A program made the translations under genes and the position numbers. Positions 37,428 to 47,299 of a DNA stretch of 64,000 nucleotides are shown here, one piece after another. The notes beneath the pieces are model-generated. The model was not told the DNA's origin, did no database searches, and was given only the letters and a program-made list of their open reading frames with translations. Origin of the DNA: Mycobacterium alsense (GTDB lineage Bacteria; Actinomycetota; Actinomycetes; Mycobacteriales; Mycobacteriaceae); assembly GCF_002086635.1 (NCBI RefSeq), contig NZ_MVHD01000004.1:44259-108258 (forward strand), given 5' to 3'. How positions within the stretch are numbered: position 1 is the first letter of the stretch; every line of letters starts with the position of its first letter.

Positions 37428-37630
37428 GGGAGCCATTGTGCCATGGACCGTGACCCGGATTGCGAGCAGGTCATATTTTTTCTCACGCTGACCCAAACTA
37501 CGGCGCAACCCTGGGCGCCCGGGCAAACGGAGCGGGGAACTCGCTGGGAAGCCGTTTGCGGGGCCGTGCCCGGATTATGCCGTTGACCTGCCGTTATACG
37601 AGCACTACCGCCGCCGTGGGAGTATTTGGC

Positions 37631-38803
37631 ATGCCACTTCGCGAGGCCCCGGCCGAGCTGCCCGCCCTACAGCCGAGCCCCGGGCGGCCGTTCGGGCTCT
37701 ACGTGCACGTGCCGTTCTGCATCACCCGCTGCGGCTATTGCGACTTCAACACCTACACCCCGGCGGAATTGGGCGGGGTCAACCCCGACGCCTGGCTGGC
37801 GGCGCTGGGCAGGGAGCTGGAGGTGGCGGCCGCGCGGCTGGGCGGACCGACGGTCGACACGGTCTTCGTCGGTGGCGGAACGCCGTCGCTGCTGGGCGGC
37901 CAGCGCGTGGCCAAGCTGCTGGGCATGGTGCGCGACCAGTTCGCCCTGGCACCCGACGCCGAGGTCACCACCGAGGCCAACCCCGAGTCCGCCTGGCCGG
38001 ACTTCTTCGCCGCGATTCGTGACGCGGGTTACACGCGGGTGTCGCTGGGCATGCAGTCGGTGTCGCCGCGGGTGCTGGGGGTCCTCGACCGGATTCACAC
38101 GCCCAACCGCTCGGCCGACGCGGCCCGCGAGGCACTGGCGGCCGGCTTCGAGCACGTCAGCCTGGATCTGATCTATGGAACGCCGGGGGAGTCCGACGAC
38201 GATTTGCTGCGCTCGGTCGACACGGCGGTCGAGACCGGGGTAGACCACGTGTCGGCCTACGCCCTGGTCGTCGAGGAGGGGACCGCGCTGGCCCGGCGCG
38301 TCCGGCGCGGGGAGCTGGCCGCCCCCGACGACGACGTGCTGGCGCACCGCTACGAACTGGCCGACGCGCGGCTGGCCGCGGCCGGGCTGACCTGGTACGA
38401 GGTGTCCAATTGGTGCCGGCCGCGCGGCGAGTGCCGGCACAACCTCGGCTACTGGGACGGCGGCGAGTGGTGGGGCGCGGGTCCGGGCGCCCACGGATAC
38501 GTCGGGGCGACGCGTTGGTGGAATGTCAAGCACCCCAACGCCTATGCGGCCTCGCTGGCCAACGGCGCGCTGCCGGTATCGGGCTTCGAGCGGCTCGACG
38601 CCGACGCCCTGCACACCGAGGAAGTCCTACTGAAAATCCGGCTGCGCCAAGGGCTTTCGCTCGACCGGCTGGGACACGCCGAACGGCAACGGGCCGAGAC
38701 GGTGGTGGCCGACGGGCTGCTGTCGCCGGAGGGCGACCGGTTGGTGCTCACCCCGCGCGGCCGGCTGCTGGCCGACGCGGTGGTGCGGACCCTGCTCGGC
38801 TAG
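37631..38803 (+). CDS. hemN: HemN/HemW-like radical SAM protein
   Basis: This 390-residue protein starts at ATG 37631 (MPLREAPAELPALQPSPGRP). The radical SAM cluster motif is CITRCGYCDF, followed by GGGTPSLL. The C-terminal HemN domain is recognisable (LLKIRLRQGLSLDRLG). Many proteins annotated as oxygen-independent coproporphyrinogen oxidase in this size class are HemW haem chaperones, and that is equally likely here. Placement next to siroheme/sulfur genes follows Rv2388c. Confidence 0.88.
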   Translation: MPLREAPAELPALQPSPGRPFGLYVHVPFCITRCGYCDFNTYTPAELGGVNPDAWLAALGRELEVAAARLGGPTVDTVFVGGGTPSLLGGQRVAKLLGMVRDQFALAPDAEVTTEANPESAWPDFFAAIRDAGYTRVSLGMQSVSPRVLGVLDRIHTPNRSADAAREALAAGFEHVSLDLIYGTPGESDDDLLRSVDTAVETGVDHVSAYALVVEEGTALARRVRRGELAAPDDDVLAHRYELADARLAAAGLTWYEVSNWCRPRGECRHNLGYWDGGEWWGAGPGAHGYVGATRWWNVKHPNAYAASLANGALPVSGFERLDADALHTEEVLLKIRLRQGLSLDRLGHAERQRAETVVADGLLSPEGDRLVLTPRGRLLADAVVRTLLG

Positions 38804-38806
38804 GGA

Positions 38807-40012
38807 TCAGGCGCCCGGGAACAAGTGCCCGACGAGGCGGACGATCTCGATATAGAGCGGGATCCCGATGGTGACGTTGTAGGAGAACGTCAGACCCAGC
38901 GACGCGGCCAGCGGCAGGGTCGGGCTCGCCTCGGGGATCGCCAGCCGCTGCACGGCCGGCACGGCGATGTAGGACGCCGCGCCACACAGCACCGCGAACA
39001 GCACGTACGTTCCCGTCTTGAAGTCGGTGTGGGTCAGGTGGGCGTAGCCGTAGGCGACGAAGATCCCCAGCGTGGCAAACAGGTTCGGCGCCAGCAGACC
39101 GAAGAAGATGAAGCCCGGGCCCGCGGCGCGCAGGTCCTTCAGCTTCCGCGCGGCCGTCATGCCCATCTCGAGCAGGAACAGGCACAACACGCCCTGGAAC
39201 GCCAGGACGAAGAACTTGTCGTCGTCGGCGACGACCTTTTGCCCCTGCAGCCCGCTGACGAGGCCGATGACGATTCCGCCGAAGAGCAGAACCAGCCCGG
39301 GGTTGAGGAAGACCTCTTGCAGGAGCTCGCGCGAGAAAAGGGCCATCCTCTTCGCCGTTGCGGCCGGGGCGACCTCGCCGGCCTCGGTGGGGGTGCGGTC
39401 CAGTTCGTGCTCCCCGTCCAGGCTCTGGCCGGGTGCGGGCCGGTCCGCGGCGCCGGGCCCGACGGAAACCCCGGCCGGGGGCGGGTAGCCGGGCTCGCCC
39501 GGCAGGCGACCCGCCGAGTCCATGCCGCGATGCCGCAGTCGCGCCACCAAATACAGCGCCACCAGGCAGCCTGGAATCTCCATGACGGCCAGCATCACCG
39601 GCATGAACGCGTCGAAGGCGATGTTGACGGCGGCCAGGACGGCCACGCAGGTGGCGAACGTGCCCGCCGAATCCGAGCCGTAGTACCCCGCGACCGTCGC
39701 CCGGTCGACGCTCTTGAGCGAGCTCACCAAATTCAGTAGCAGGTAGGCGATTCCGCCGATCATGACGTTCAGCACGAAACCCAGCACCATGAATCCCACG
39801 ATCGCCCCGACGCTGGAGGCGCTGACTTTGGCGAGTTCCTCCCCACCGTGCCAGCCGATGGCCAGCAGCAGGTACATCGTCAAGCCCTGGTAGAGCACGT
39901 GGGGAAATTCGAACCGCACCTTCAAAACCGGGATCGAGAACCCGAAGTAGAAGAACAGCAGCAGCGGCTTGAACAGGTTGTGCGTGAAGTTGTGCCAGAA
40001 CTCTTGCAGCAT
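38807..40012 (-). CDS. SbtA-like sodium-dependent bicarbonate transporter family protein
   Basis: This 401-residue membrane protein starts at ATG 40012 (MLQEFWHNFTHNLFKPLLLF). It has two five-helix halves separated by a hydrophilic loop at about 155-215. The halves carry GYYGSDSAGTFATCVAVL and SLGLTFSYNVTIGIPLYIEI, resembling cyanobacterial SbtA bicarbonate transporters; the M. tuberculosis counterpart is Rv2387. Transport substrate is unproven in mycobacteria. It converges on hemN with a 3-bp gap. No SbtB partner is seen nearby. Confidence 0.85.
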   Translation of the reverse strand: MLQEFWHNFTHNLFKPLLLFFYFGFSIPVLKVRFEFPHVLYQGLTMYLLLAIGWHGGEELAKVSASSVGAIVGFMVLGFVLNVMIGGIAYLLLNLVSSLKSVDRATVAGYYGSDSAGTFATCVAVLAAVNIAFDAFMPVMLAVMEIPGCLVALYLVARLRHRGMDSAGRLPGEPGYPPPAGVSVGPGAADRPAPGQSLDGEHELDRTPTEAGEVAPAATAKRMALFSRELLQEVFLNPGLVLLFGGIVIGLVSGLQGQKVVADDDKFFVLAFQGVLCLFLLEMGMTAARKLKDLRAAGPGFIFFGLLAPNLFATLGIFVAYGYAHLTHTDFKTGTYVLFAVLCGAASYIAVPAVQRLAIPEASPTLPLAASLGLTFSYNVTIGIPLYIEIVRLVGHLFPGA

Positions 40013-40610
40013 GGGTGCCTCTCGTTTTGAAGCAGCGATCCCGGGCGGCGACAGCCCGGGATCGGGGCAAAACGTAACCCGGCCGGCGAGGGCCCGCCAC
40101 TCGGACACGCGGGAGAAAACCCGCATGTCCAGCGCCCATCCAGAGCCGACGTGCCGAAATCGTCGACTTTGCTGACACCCGTGGCCACAGCCGCGCTGGT
40201 CGGACCGCATGAGGCGCGAAAAGTGTGAATTCGCTGCGTCTTTTCTTCAGACTCACTGTGGGGATAACGGGATTCGACGCATGGGGAAATCAAGTATGGC
40301 CAGCCGGCGAACTTTTGCATAACGGCGCTATCGGGGTCGAAGGCGAACGAAGCGAGGCGATTTCACGCCGGCTTCCGTTCGGTCGGAAGCCACACGGCGG
40401 GCCGTCGGTGACCGCGGCCGGTCGCCCCCAAGCGGACCGATGCGTGCCCTGCGACCACGGCGGCCAACGGTGGAGGCGCCTCACCGACGATCACACCCGG
40501 CCGCGCCGGCGTTAGCCGCGGTGGGCGCCGACGATCGTCATTAAGTTTCGGTAAACGCTGCGCGACGGCGGCGTCGCGCGGGCGCCCGGGGCCCCGGTTG
40601 TCGTTATTAG
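40013..40610. other. Long non-coding region between SbtA-like gene and mbtI
   Basis: About 600 bp separate the divergent starts. Minus-strand frames here are open but have no recognisable protein. Several short inverted repeats are visible (for instance GGGTTTTCTCCCGCG on the minus strand near 40110), so a structured 5' leader for the transporter gene is possible, but I recognise no known riboswitch class. Confidence 0.35.
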
Positions 40611-41988
<1,378 letters not shown>

Positions 41989-42091
41989 CCACCGTCCCGG
42001 CCGGCGGCGCCGGGGACTTTCGGCCCTAGTTGGGCCACTCCCACCGTGTCATCTTGGTGTAACCACCCGACACAGATAATAGGGAGGCTCC

Positions 42092-43105
42092 GTGTCCGGC
42101 ATGACGAATCTGCAGCTACTCCGCGAGCTCGAACCCGTCGTCGAGCAGCTGCTCAACCGCCATTTGTCGCTGTTCAAGGAATGGCACCCGCACGACTACG
42201 TGCCGTGGTCGGACGGCAAGAACTTCTACGCCCTGGACGGTCAGGACTGGGAGCCCGGGCAGAGCCGGCTCTCGGACGTAGCACAAGTGGCGATGGTGCA
42301 AAACCTGCTGACCGAGGACAACCTGCCCTCGTACCACCGTGAGATCGCGATGAACTTCGGCATGGACGGCCCGTGGGGACAGTGGGTGAATCGGTGGACC
42401 GCCGAGGAGTACCGGCACAGCACGGCGCTGCGCGACTACCTGGTGGTCACCCGCGCGGTCGACCCGGTCGAATTGGAGAAGCTGCGCATGGAGCAACTGA
42501 CCCGCGGGTTCAGCCCCGGCCAGAATCACCAGGGCGACATGTTCGCCGAGAGCCTGTTCGACTCGGTCATGTACGTGTCGTTCCAGGAATTGGCCACCCG
42601 CGTCGCGCACCGCAACACCGGCAAAGCCGCCAACGACAGCATCGCCGAGCAGTTGATGGCCAGGGTGTCGCACGACGAGAACCTGCACATGATCTTCTAC
42701 CGAGACGTCAGCGCCGCGGGCCTGGACATCGCGCCCGACCAGGCGATGCGCTCGCTGCACCGAATCCTGCGCAACTTCAAGATGCCCGGGTTCACGGTGC
42801 CGGAGTTCCGGCGCAAGGCCGTGATCATCGCGGTCGGCGGCGTCTACGACCCGCGCATCCACCTCGACGAGGTGGTCATGCCGGTGCTGAGGAAGTGGCG
42901 CATCTTCGAACGCGAAGACTTCGCCGGCGAGGCCGCCCGGATGCGCGACGACCTCGCCGTGCTGGTCAAGGAGCTCGAGGCGGCCGGCGACAAATTCGAC
43001 GAGTCCAAGCAGCGCTACCTCGAGCGCGAGGCCCGCAAGGCCGAGAAGATCACCGCCGACAAGGTGCTGAAAACCGAAGGGACGCTGACGCTCAGCGGAC
43101 GTTGA
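42092..43105 (+). CDS. DesA1-like stearoyl-ACP desaturase family protein
   Basis: This 337-residue protein starts at GTG 42092 behind AGGGAGG. It is very close to mycobacterial DesA1 throughout (LSDVAQVAMVQNLLTEDNLP, GVYDPRIHLDEVVMPVL). Di-iron ligands are visible as the first-helix Glu, ExxH in EEYRHSTALRDY, and the DENLHMIFYRD motif. It would insert a double bond into a long acyl-ACP. M. tuberculosis desA1 lies far from mbtI, so this looks like an extra or relocated copy. Being just downstream of mbtI it could serve mycobactin acyl chains, but that is speculation. Confidence 0.92.
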   Translation: MSGMTNLQLLRELEPVVEQLLNRHLSLFKEWHPHDYVPWSDGKNFYALDGQDWEPGQSRLSDVAQVAMVQNLLTEDNLPSYHREIAMNFGMDGPWGQWVNRWTAEEYRHSTALRDYLVVTRAVDPVELEKLRMEQLTRGFSPGQNHQGDMFAESLFDSVMYVSFQELATRVAHRNTGKAANDSIAEQLMARVSHDENLHMIFYRDVSAAGLDIAPDQAMRSLHRILRNFKMPGFTVPEFRRKAVIIAVGGVYDPRIHLDEVVMPVLRKWRIFEREDFAGEAARMRDDLAVLVKELEAAGDKFDESKQRYLEREARKAEKITADKVLKTEGTLTLSGR

Positions 43106-43108
43106 GCC

Positions 43109-44272
43109 TCACTCGAAGGCGATGACGCCGCGGATGTTCTTGCCGTCGCGTAGGTCTTTCATGGCCTCGTTGATATCGTCGAGCTTGTATTTCTGGGTGA
43201 CCAGTTCGTCGAGCTTGATCAGGCCCGCCTCGTACATCGACAGCAGTTTCGGCATCGCCTCGCGCGGGTTCATCTCGCCGTACAGCACGCCTTTGAACGT
43301 CTTGCACGAGCTGACCATGTCAGTGAGGACCATCGGCACCATGAGGTCGGTGATCTTGGGCATCCCGGTCAGTACACACGTTCCGCCCTTGCGCACCAAC
43401 ATCATCGCCGTCATTATCATGTCCGCCGGTACGATCCCGGGTGAGAGCACGACCCGGTCGGCCATCACACCCCAGGTGATTTCCTTGACCAGCTCCAGCG
43501 CAGCAGCCGTGTCGGTGGCGGTATGGGTGGCCCCGAACGTCGGCGCGGCCGCGCGTTTGAATTCGTTGGGATCCACGGCGACGATGTGCTTGGCCCCGGC
43601 GACCTTCGCGCCCTGCACGGCGTTCATGCCGATCCCGCCGACACCGACCACGACGACGGTATCGCCGGCCTGGGTACCCGCTGCGACCGACCCTGACCCG
43701 AATCCCGTTGTCACACCGCAGGACACCAGCGAGGCCGCCTCCAGCGGGACCCAGTCGTGGACTTTGACCAGCGAGCGTTCGGACGCCACCACGTACTCGG
43801 AGAAGGTGCCGACCTGCATCATCGCCATGAGGTCTTCGTCGCCCAGGTGGCGACGCCGGGTGCCGTCGGTGGTCATCGCCTTGTCGTAGATGTCGGCGCC
43901 CACGTCGCACAGGTAGGTGTAGCCGCTGGCGCACCACCGACAGTGCCCGCAGGAGGGCAGAAATGAGATCGCCACGTGGTCACCGGGCTTCAGCGTCTTC
44001 ACCTCGGGACCGACCGCCTCGACGACGCCGGAGCCCTCGTGCCCGCCGAGCATGGGGAACCATTCGGGCACCGGAAGGCCGGACGCCCGCATCATCTCTT
44101 CCATCTCCGCGGTCGGCACACTGTCACCGGTGTAGAAGTGCTCGTCGGAGTGGCAGATCCCCGCGTAGGCCATCTTGACGAGCACTTCACCCGCGTGCGG
44201 GGGATCGAGCTCTACCTCAGCGACCTCCCAGTCCAGGCCGACACCGCGCAACACCGCTGCTTTGGACTTCAT
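43109..44272 (-). CDS. Zinc-dependent alcohol dehydrogenase, NDMA-dependent (mycofactocin-linked) type
   Basis: This 387-residue protein starts at ATG 44272. Catalytic zinc ligands sit in GICHSDEHF and GGHEGSGVV, structural zinc cysteines in PSCGHCRWCASGYTYLC, and the nucleotide fold in VVGVGGIGMNAVQGAKVAGA. The sequence fits the actinobacterial subfamily of nicotinoprotein alcohol dehydrogenases tied to mycofactocin, which keep NAD(H) bound and pass electrons to mycofactocin. It converges on the desaturase with a 3-bp gap. An alcohol produced by the nearby P450s is a reasonable substrate; this is inference. Confidence 0.88.
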   Translation of the reverse strand: MKSKAAVLRGVGLDWEVAEVELDPPHAGEVLVKMAYAGICHSDEHFYTGDSVPTAEMEEMMRASGLPVPEWFPMLGGHEGSGVVEAVGPEVKTLKPGDHVAISFLPSCGHCRWCASGYTYLCDVGADIYDKAMTTDGTRRRHLGDEDLMAMMQVGTFSEYVVASERSLVKVHDWVPLEAASLVSCGVTTGFGSGSVAAGTQAGDTVVVVGVGGIGMNAVQGAKVAGAKHIVAVDPNEFKRAAAPTFGATHTATDTAAALELVKEITWGVMADRVVLSPGIVPADMIMTAMMLVRKGGTCVLTGMPKITDLMVPMVLTDMVSSCKTFKGVLYGEMNPREAMPKLLSMYEAGLIKLDELVTQKYKLDDINEAMKDLRDGKNIRGVIAFE

Positions 44273-44299
44273 AATGCCTCTTTCGTCAAGCGGATCCGA

Positions 44300-44389
44300 T
44301 CAGGACGACGGCCAGCCGACAGTCGTTTCTTGGTAGAGTTCGAGCTTGACCTTGCCGTCGATGAGCACTCGCGATTCGTGGATCACCAT
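44300..44389 (-). pseudogene. 29-codon ORF resembling the N-terminus of an aldehyde dehydrogenase
   Basis: ATG 44389 overlaps the stop of the upstream SDR (ATGGTGA) and encodes MVIHESRVLIDGK followed by 16 unrelated-looking residues. The opening matches how many mycobacterial aldehyde dehydrogenases begin (short lead, then LIDGK). The rest of such an enzyme is absent, so this may be a deletion remnant. A genuine small coupled protein cannot be excluded. The gap to the ADH start is 27 bp. Confidence 0.4.
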
Positions 44390-45177
44390 TGCCGCAATTC
44401 CTTCACGGCCTCGGAAGCGCGCGGGGCGAGGGTCAGATAGGGGATGAAACTGCTGTTGCCGCAGCGGATGACGGCATTGACCACCTCGGTCAGATGCTCG
44501 GCGTCAACCAACCCGCCGAGCATGTACTTGTTGTCCATCCAGTACCTGATCGCCGTCTCCAGAACGTCGGGATCCCAGCTCTTGTTGAACTCGGTTTGCG
44601 CGTCGCCGGCGCCGCCCAGGCTGTCGCCCACGGCGAGGCAGGTGAAGCCGATCTCCGGGTGCTCGGCGCGCCAGGCCTCGACGAGCTTGTCCAGCGCGCC
44701 TTTGGTCACCGCATAGGCCCCCAGCATCGGCCACGGCGTCGTGTAGGAAGCGCTCAGTGACGACAGGTACACGGCCGAGCCCGCCGAGGCGGCCAGGTGC
44801 GGCGCGGCGGCCGCGGTGACGAGCGAGGCGCCGGTGACGTTCGTGGCGAACAACTGCGCCCATTGTTCTGCGGTGACCTCGCGCAGGGGCGCCAGCACGC
44901 CCATGCCGGTGGTGTACACCAGGGCGTCGAGACCGCCGAGCGCGGCGACGGCCTCCGCCATGGCCTTCTGACAGTGGGCGGCGACGGTGACGTCGCACGA
45001 GACGGCCACCGCACCGTTGCCGGCTTCCTCGGCGGCATCGACCAACCTGTCGTATCGACGTGCCAGCAGCGCGACGCGTGCACCGCGTTGGGCGAGTCCC
45101 GTGCCGATGCATCGGCCCAGACCGGAGGACGCGCCGACGACCGCGACCCGCAGCGGTAGCTGTCCCTTGTCAGACAT
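44383..45177 (-). CDS. Short-chain dehydrogenase/reductase
   Basis: This 264-residue protein starts at ATG 45177 (MSDKGQLPLRVAVVGASSGL). The nucleotide motif is GASSGLGRCIG, the catalytic serine region YLSSLSASYTTP, and the active-site YAVTKGALDK. It probably oxidises or reduces a secondary alcohol with NAD(P). It lies between an ALDH-like remnant and an amidohydrolase remnant, suggesting that a larger operon has lost parts. Substrate unknown. Confidence 0.87.
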   Translation of the reverse strand: MSDKGQLPLRVAVVGASSGLGRCIGTGLAQRGARVALLARRYDRLVDAAEEAGNGAVAVSCDVTVAAHCQKAMAEAVAALGGLDALVYTTGMGVLAPLREVTAEQWAQLFATNVTGASLVTAAAAPHLAASAGSAVYLSSLSASYTTPWPMLGAYAVTKGALDKLVEAWRAEHPEIGFTCLAVGDSLGGAGDAQTEFNKSWDPDVLETAIRYWMDNKYMLGGLVDAEHLTEVVNAVIRCGNSSFIPYLTLAPRASEAVKELRQW

Positions 45178-45189
45178 AGTCAGACATTG

Positions 45190-45306
45190 TCAGACATCAA
45201 GTTTGGTGCTGACGGCACCGATGAACGCGACCCCGCCATCGAGAAGGTTCGGAGGCTCCATCAGATGGTCATCGACACTCACCGGGATCATGTCTTCAAG
45301 CCGCAT
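45190..45306 (-). pseudogene. N-terminal remnant of an amidohydrolase-2 family gene
   Basis: ATG 45306 encodes MRLEDMIPVSVDDHLMEPPN and then diverges and stops after 38 codons. The opening matches actinobacterial metal-dependent amidohydrolases (PF04909), which begin with LEDM, then VSVDDHxxEPP, and run about 380 residues. The rest is missing, consistent with an internal deletion that fused the start to unrelated sequence. It ends 12 bp before the SDR start, so the original operon order is preserved. Confidence 0.6.
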
Positions 45307-45370
45307 GGGACTCCTTGCAGAGGGGTTGAGGGTGAGGCTATCAGTTCACAGAGCAACCATTTCGATTTAC

Positions 45371-45386
45371 GGAAACCAGCGTTTCC
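45371..45386. promoter_or_regulatory. Palindrome GGAAAC-N4-GTTTCC upstream of the SDR unit
   Basis: A perfect inverted repeat GGAAACCAGCGTTTCC lies about 65 bp upstream of the amidohydrolase remnant/SDR unit. A related copy (GTAAACCATTGTTTCC) lies at 47300-47315 upstream of the first DapB-like gene. The shared core is AAACCANNGTTTCCG. It is likely an operator or a sigma/activator site for both minus-strand units. Confidence 0.55.
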
Positions 45387-45425
45387 GCGCCCGCGGCCGG
45401 CGGCAGTGCGCGTCAGTCACCACGA

Positions 45426-46058
45426 TCACCGCCTCATTGCTTCTCGGGGCCCGACGGCGAAGGAGAGCAGCAACCGGTCGAGGATCTTTGCGGCCCGACG
45501 GCGCGCCTTGCTGGGATTTGTCGCATGCGCGACCAGGAGCGCGGCCTCCTCGAGCGCCGCGACCAACATGTGGGTCAATTCCCCGACGGGCTGGTCGTCG
45601 ATGATGCCCGCCGCGATCGCCTCCCGGACCACTTCGTTGATGAGGGCAATGCTGTTGCCCTCCTGGATTTCGCGTAGTGTCTGCCAGCCCAGCACCACCG
45701 GTCCGTCCACGAGTATCACCCGCTGCACTGCGGGTTCGGTTGCGGCTTCGAGAAATCCGCGCAGACCACTCGTGAGCCGCTCCCACGGATCCGTCCCCGG
45801 CGGGGGAGCGGCGATGGACCGGAGGGTCAGGTCGTTCTCGACGTCCTCGAACACGGCGCGAAACAGCTCGGCCTTGTCCTTGAAGTGGTGGTAGAAGGCG
45901 CCGCGCGTGCCAACGCCCGACTGCGTCACGATGTCGCTGATCGTCGTATTGAAGAACCCGTGTTTCACGAAGAGTTCCCGACCCGCACCGATCAGGTCGC
46001 GACGGGTCTGCTCGCCACGCAAGCGACGATCATCGTCGGTCCCGCCACGCTGCGCCAT
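45426..46058 (-). CDS. TetR-family transcriptional regulator
   Basis: This 210-residue protein starts at ATG 46058 (MAQRGGTDDDRRLRGEQTRR). The helix-turn-helix domain reads FFNTTISDIVTQSGVGTRGA then FYHHFKDKAELF. The C-terminal ligand domain is helical. An upstream in-frame start would place coding sequence across the palindrome at 46073, so ATG 46058 is preferred. The palindrome suggests autoregulation. It sits between the SDR/ADH unit and the DapB-like genes and is the only regulator in the island within this window. Confidence 0.9.
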   Translation of the reverse strand: MAQRGGTDDDRRLRGEQTRRDLIGAGRELFVKHGFFNTTISDIVTQSGVGTRGAFYHHFKDKAELFRAVFEDVENDLTLRSIAAPPPGTDPWERLTSGLRGFLEAATEPAVQRVILVDGPVVLGWQTLREIQEGNSIALINEVVREAIAAGIIDDQPVGELTHMLVAALEEAALLVAHATNPSKARRRAAKILDRLLLSFAVGPREAMRR

Positions 46059-46072
46059 GGCGACGATCGTAG

Positions 46073-46093
46073 CAACATTCAGCATGAATGTTG
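46073..46093. promoter_or_regulatory. Perfect 9-bp inverted repeat at the TetR promoter
   Basis: Arms CAACATTCA (46073-46081) and TGAATGTTG (46085-46093) flank a 3-base spacer, 15 bp upstream of the TetR start. Symmetry, length and place are typical of a TetR operator, so self-repression is likely. Confidence 0.7.
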
Positions 46094-46109
46094 AGGGGGT
46101 ACGGGCCGT

Positions 46110-47234
46110 TCAGCGGACGATCCCGCGAACGGTCATGAGCCCAAGTTCGGCGTGGGACTTGAATCCGGGCGGCGCGTCGCAAATGGCGGGAATGGCGTTC
46201 ACGGGTTCCATCGCGGTCCAGGCGTAACCGATATAACCCGGTTTCGCGTGCGCTCGTGCCTCCTCGCTACCTCGCAGGATCAGCTCGGTGCCCGGCTCGC
46301 CGTCGATCACCACGCGGTAGTGGTAGTACGGCTCCCAATCGGGCTTCGGGTCGATGGCGTCGTGCTCGATGAACGAGTAGAGCTCGTGCAAGGTGATGAA
46401 TGGCCTGCCCTCCACCCACGCCGTCCAGAGGTGATGCTGGGACGCGACGGTGCCCTTCTTGATCACACCCTTGAGGCCCGGCATGTCCATGTCCGGAGTC
46501 CCCTCATAGGGGATGTCGCGGGTGGCGGTGCCCAGCTCGACGTCCGTCGTGAACTTCTCCACGGTTTTGCCCAGCCCTTCGACAACCATCGTCAGCGACT
46601 GGGCGAACAACGACCACGCGTCTTGGAACAGGTTGCCCTTCGCGAACTCGGACGGCGTTTTTCCAAACCCCATCTCGTCCAAATACTTCAAGGTGTCCTT
46701 GTTGAAGTTCACCGCCTCGTAGATGTGGATGTGGTCGGTCTTGCCGACGATCCGGGCAAGCGTCAGAACGAGCAGGTCCGCCGCGTAGCCGGGGTGGATG
46801 CCACCCGCATGGAACGACGTGCCGCCGGCGTGGCACGCCGCTTCGATCTTGTCGATGTCCGCGCTGTTGGTTTCGGTCCGGTGCCACCACGCGCCACCGG
46901 AGGCGACGACGTTCTTTCCGCTGCGCAGCAGGCGACAGATCTCATCGACGTCCGACCAGAGTGGCGCGTAGAAGACGCAGTCGGCGTCCAGCGCCTCCAG
47001 GTCGGACTTGTCGGTGGTCGCGAGCACGCCGATCGGCGCGACTCCGACGAGCTCGCCGGCGTCCCTGCCGACCTTCTCGGGGCGATTGCAGAGCACCCCG
47101 ACCACCTCGTAGAGGGGATTGTGCGCGAAGTGGCGCAGCGCCAACGTGCCGACATTGCCCATGCCCCACTGGATCACGCGGTACCTTTTCTCGGCGGCCT
47201 GGCGGTGAGATTCCAGCGGGGATGCGAGCGTCAT
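46110..47234 (-). CDS. DapB-like / 2,4-diaminopentanoate-dehydrogenase-like oxidoreductase (copy 1)
   Basis: This 374-residue protein starts at ATG 47234. An N-terminal Rossmann domain (VIQWGMGNVGTLALRHFAHN) is followed by a C-terminal domain with TSFHAGGIHPGYAADLL and the family's ending VNAIPAICDAPPGF. Similar proteins are annotated as dihydrodipicolinate-reductase-like or NAD(P)H-dependent amine dehydrogenase, but they are longer than DapB (about 245-270), and mycobacteria keep a separate dapB. The real reaction is not established. It is one of five diverged paralogues in this island. It lies downstream of the palindrome at 47300. Confidence 0.85.
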   Translation of the reverse strand: MTLASPLESHRQAAEKRYRVIQWGMGNVGTLALRHFAHNPLYEVVGVLCNRPEKVGRDAGELVGVAPIGVLATTDKSDLEALDADCVFYAPLWSDVDEICRLLRSGKNVVASGGAWWHRTETNSADIDKIEAACHAGGTSFHAGGIHPGYAADLLVLTLARIVGKTDHIHIYEAVNFNKDTLKYLDEMGFGKTPSEFAKGNLFQDAWSLFAQSLTMVVEGLGKTVEKFTTDVELGTATRDIPYEGTPDMDMPGLKGVIKKGTVASQHHLWTAWVEGRPFITLHELYSFIEHDAIDPKPDWEPYYHYRVVIDGEPGTELILRGSEEARAHAKPGYIGYAWTAMEPVNAIPAICDAPPGFKSHAELGLMTVRGIVR

Positions 47235-47299
47235 GGCGTCTCCTTCCGGGCGGCTCCCACTCGAAAGCTACACCGCCAGAAGTCAGATATGCACTTTTC

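Noticed and set aside
35610..37586. A 658-codon plus-strand frame opposite nirA
   Set aside because: It is antisense to the well-conserved sulfite reductase and lacks any family motif.
40013..40610. A riboswitch (c-di-AMP or magnesium type) in the SbtA-like leader
   Set aside because: Some hairpins are visible, but none of the conserved core sequences of those classes could be found.
45426..46085. A TetR start nine codons further upstream (46085)
   Set aside because: It would place coding sequence over the perfect operator palindrome; ATG 46058 gives a normal TetR N-terminus.
46110..47234. True dihydrodipicolinate reductase (lysine pathway)
   Set aside because: The five proteins are about 100 residues longer than DapB and share a different C-terminal domain; lysine pathway neighbours are absent.
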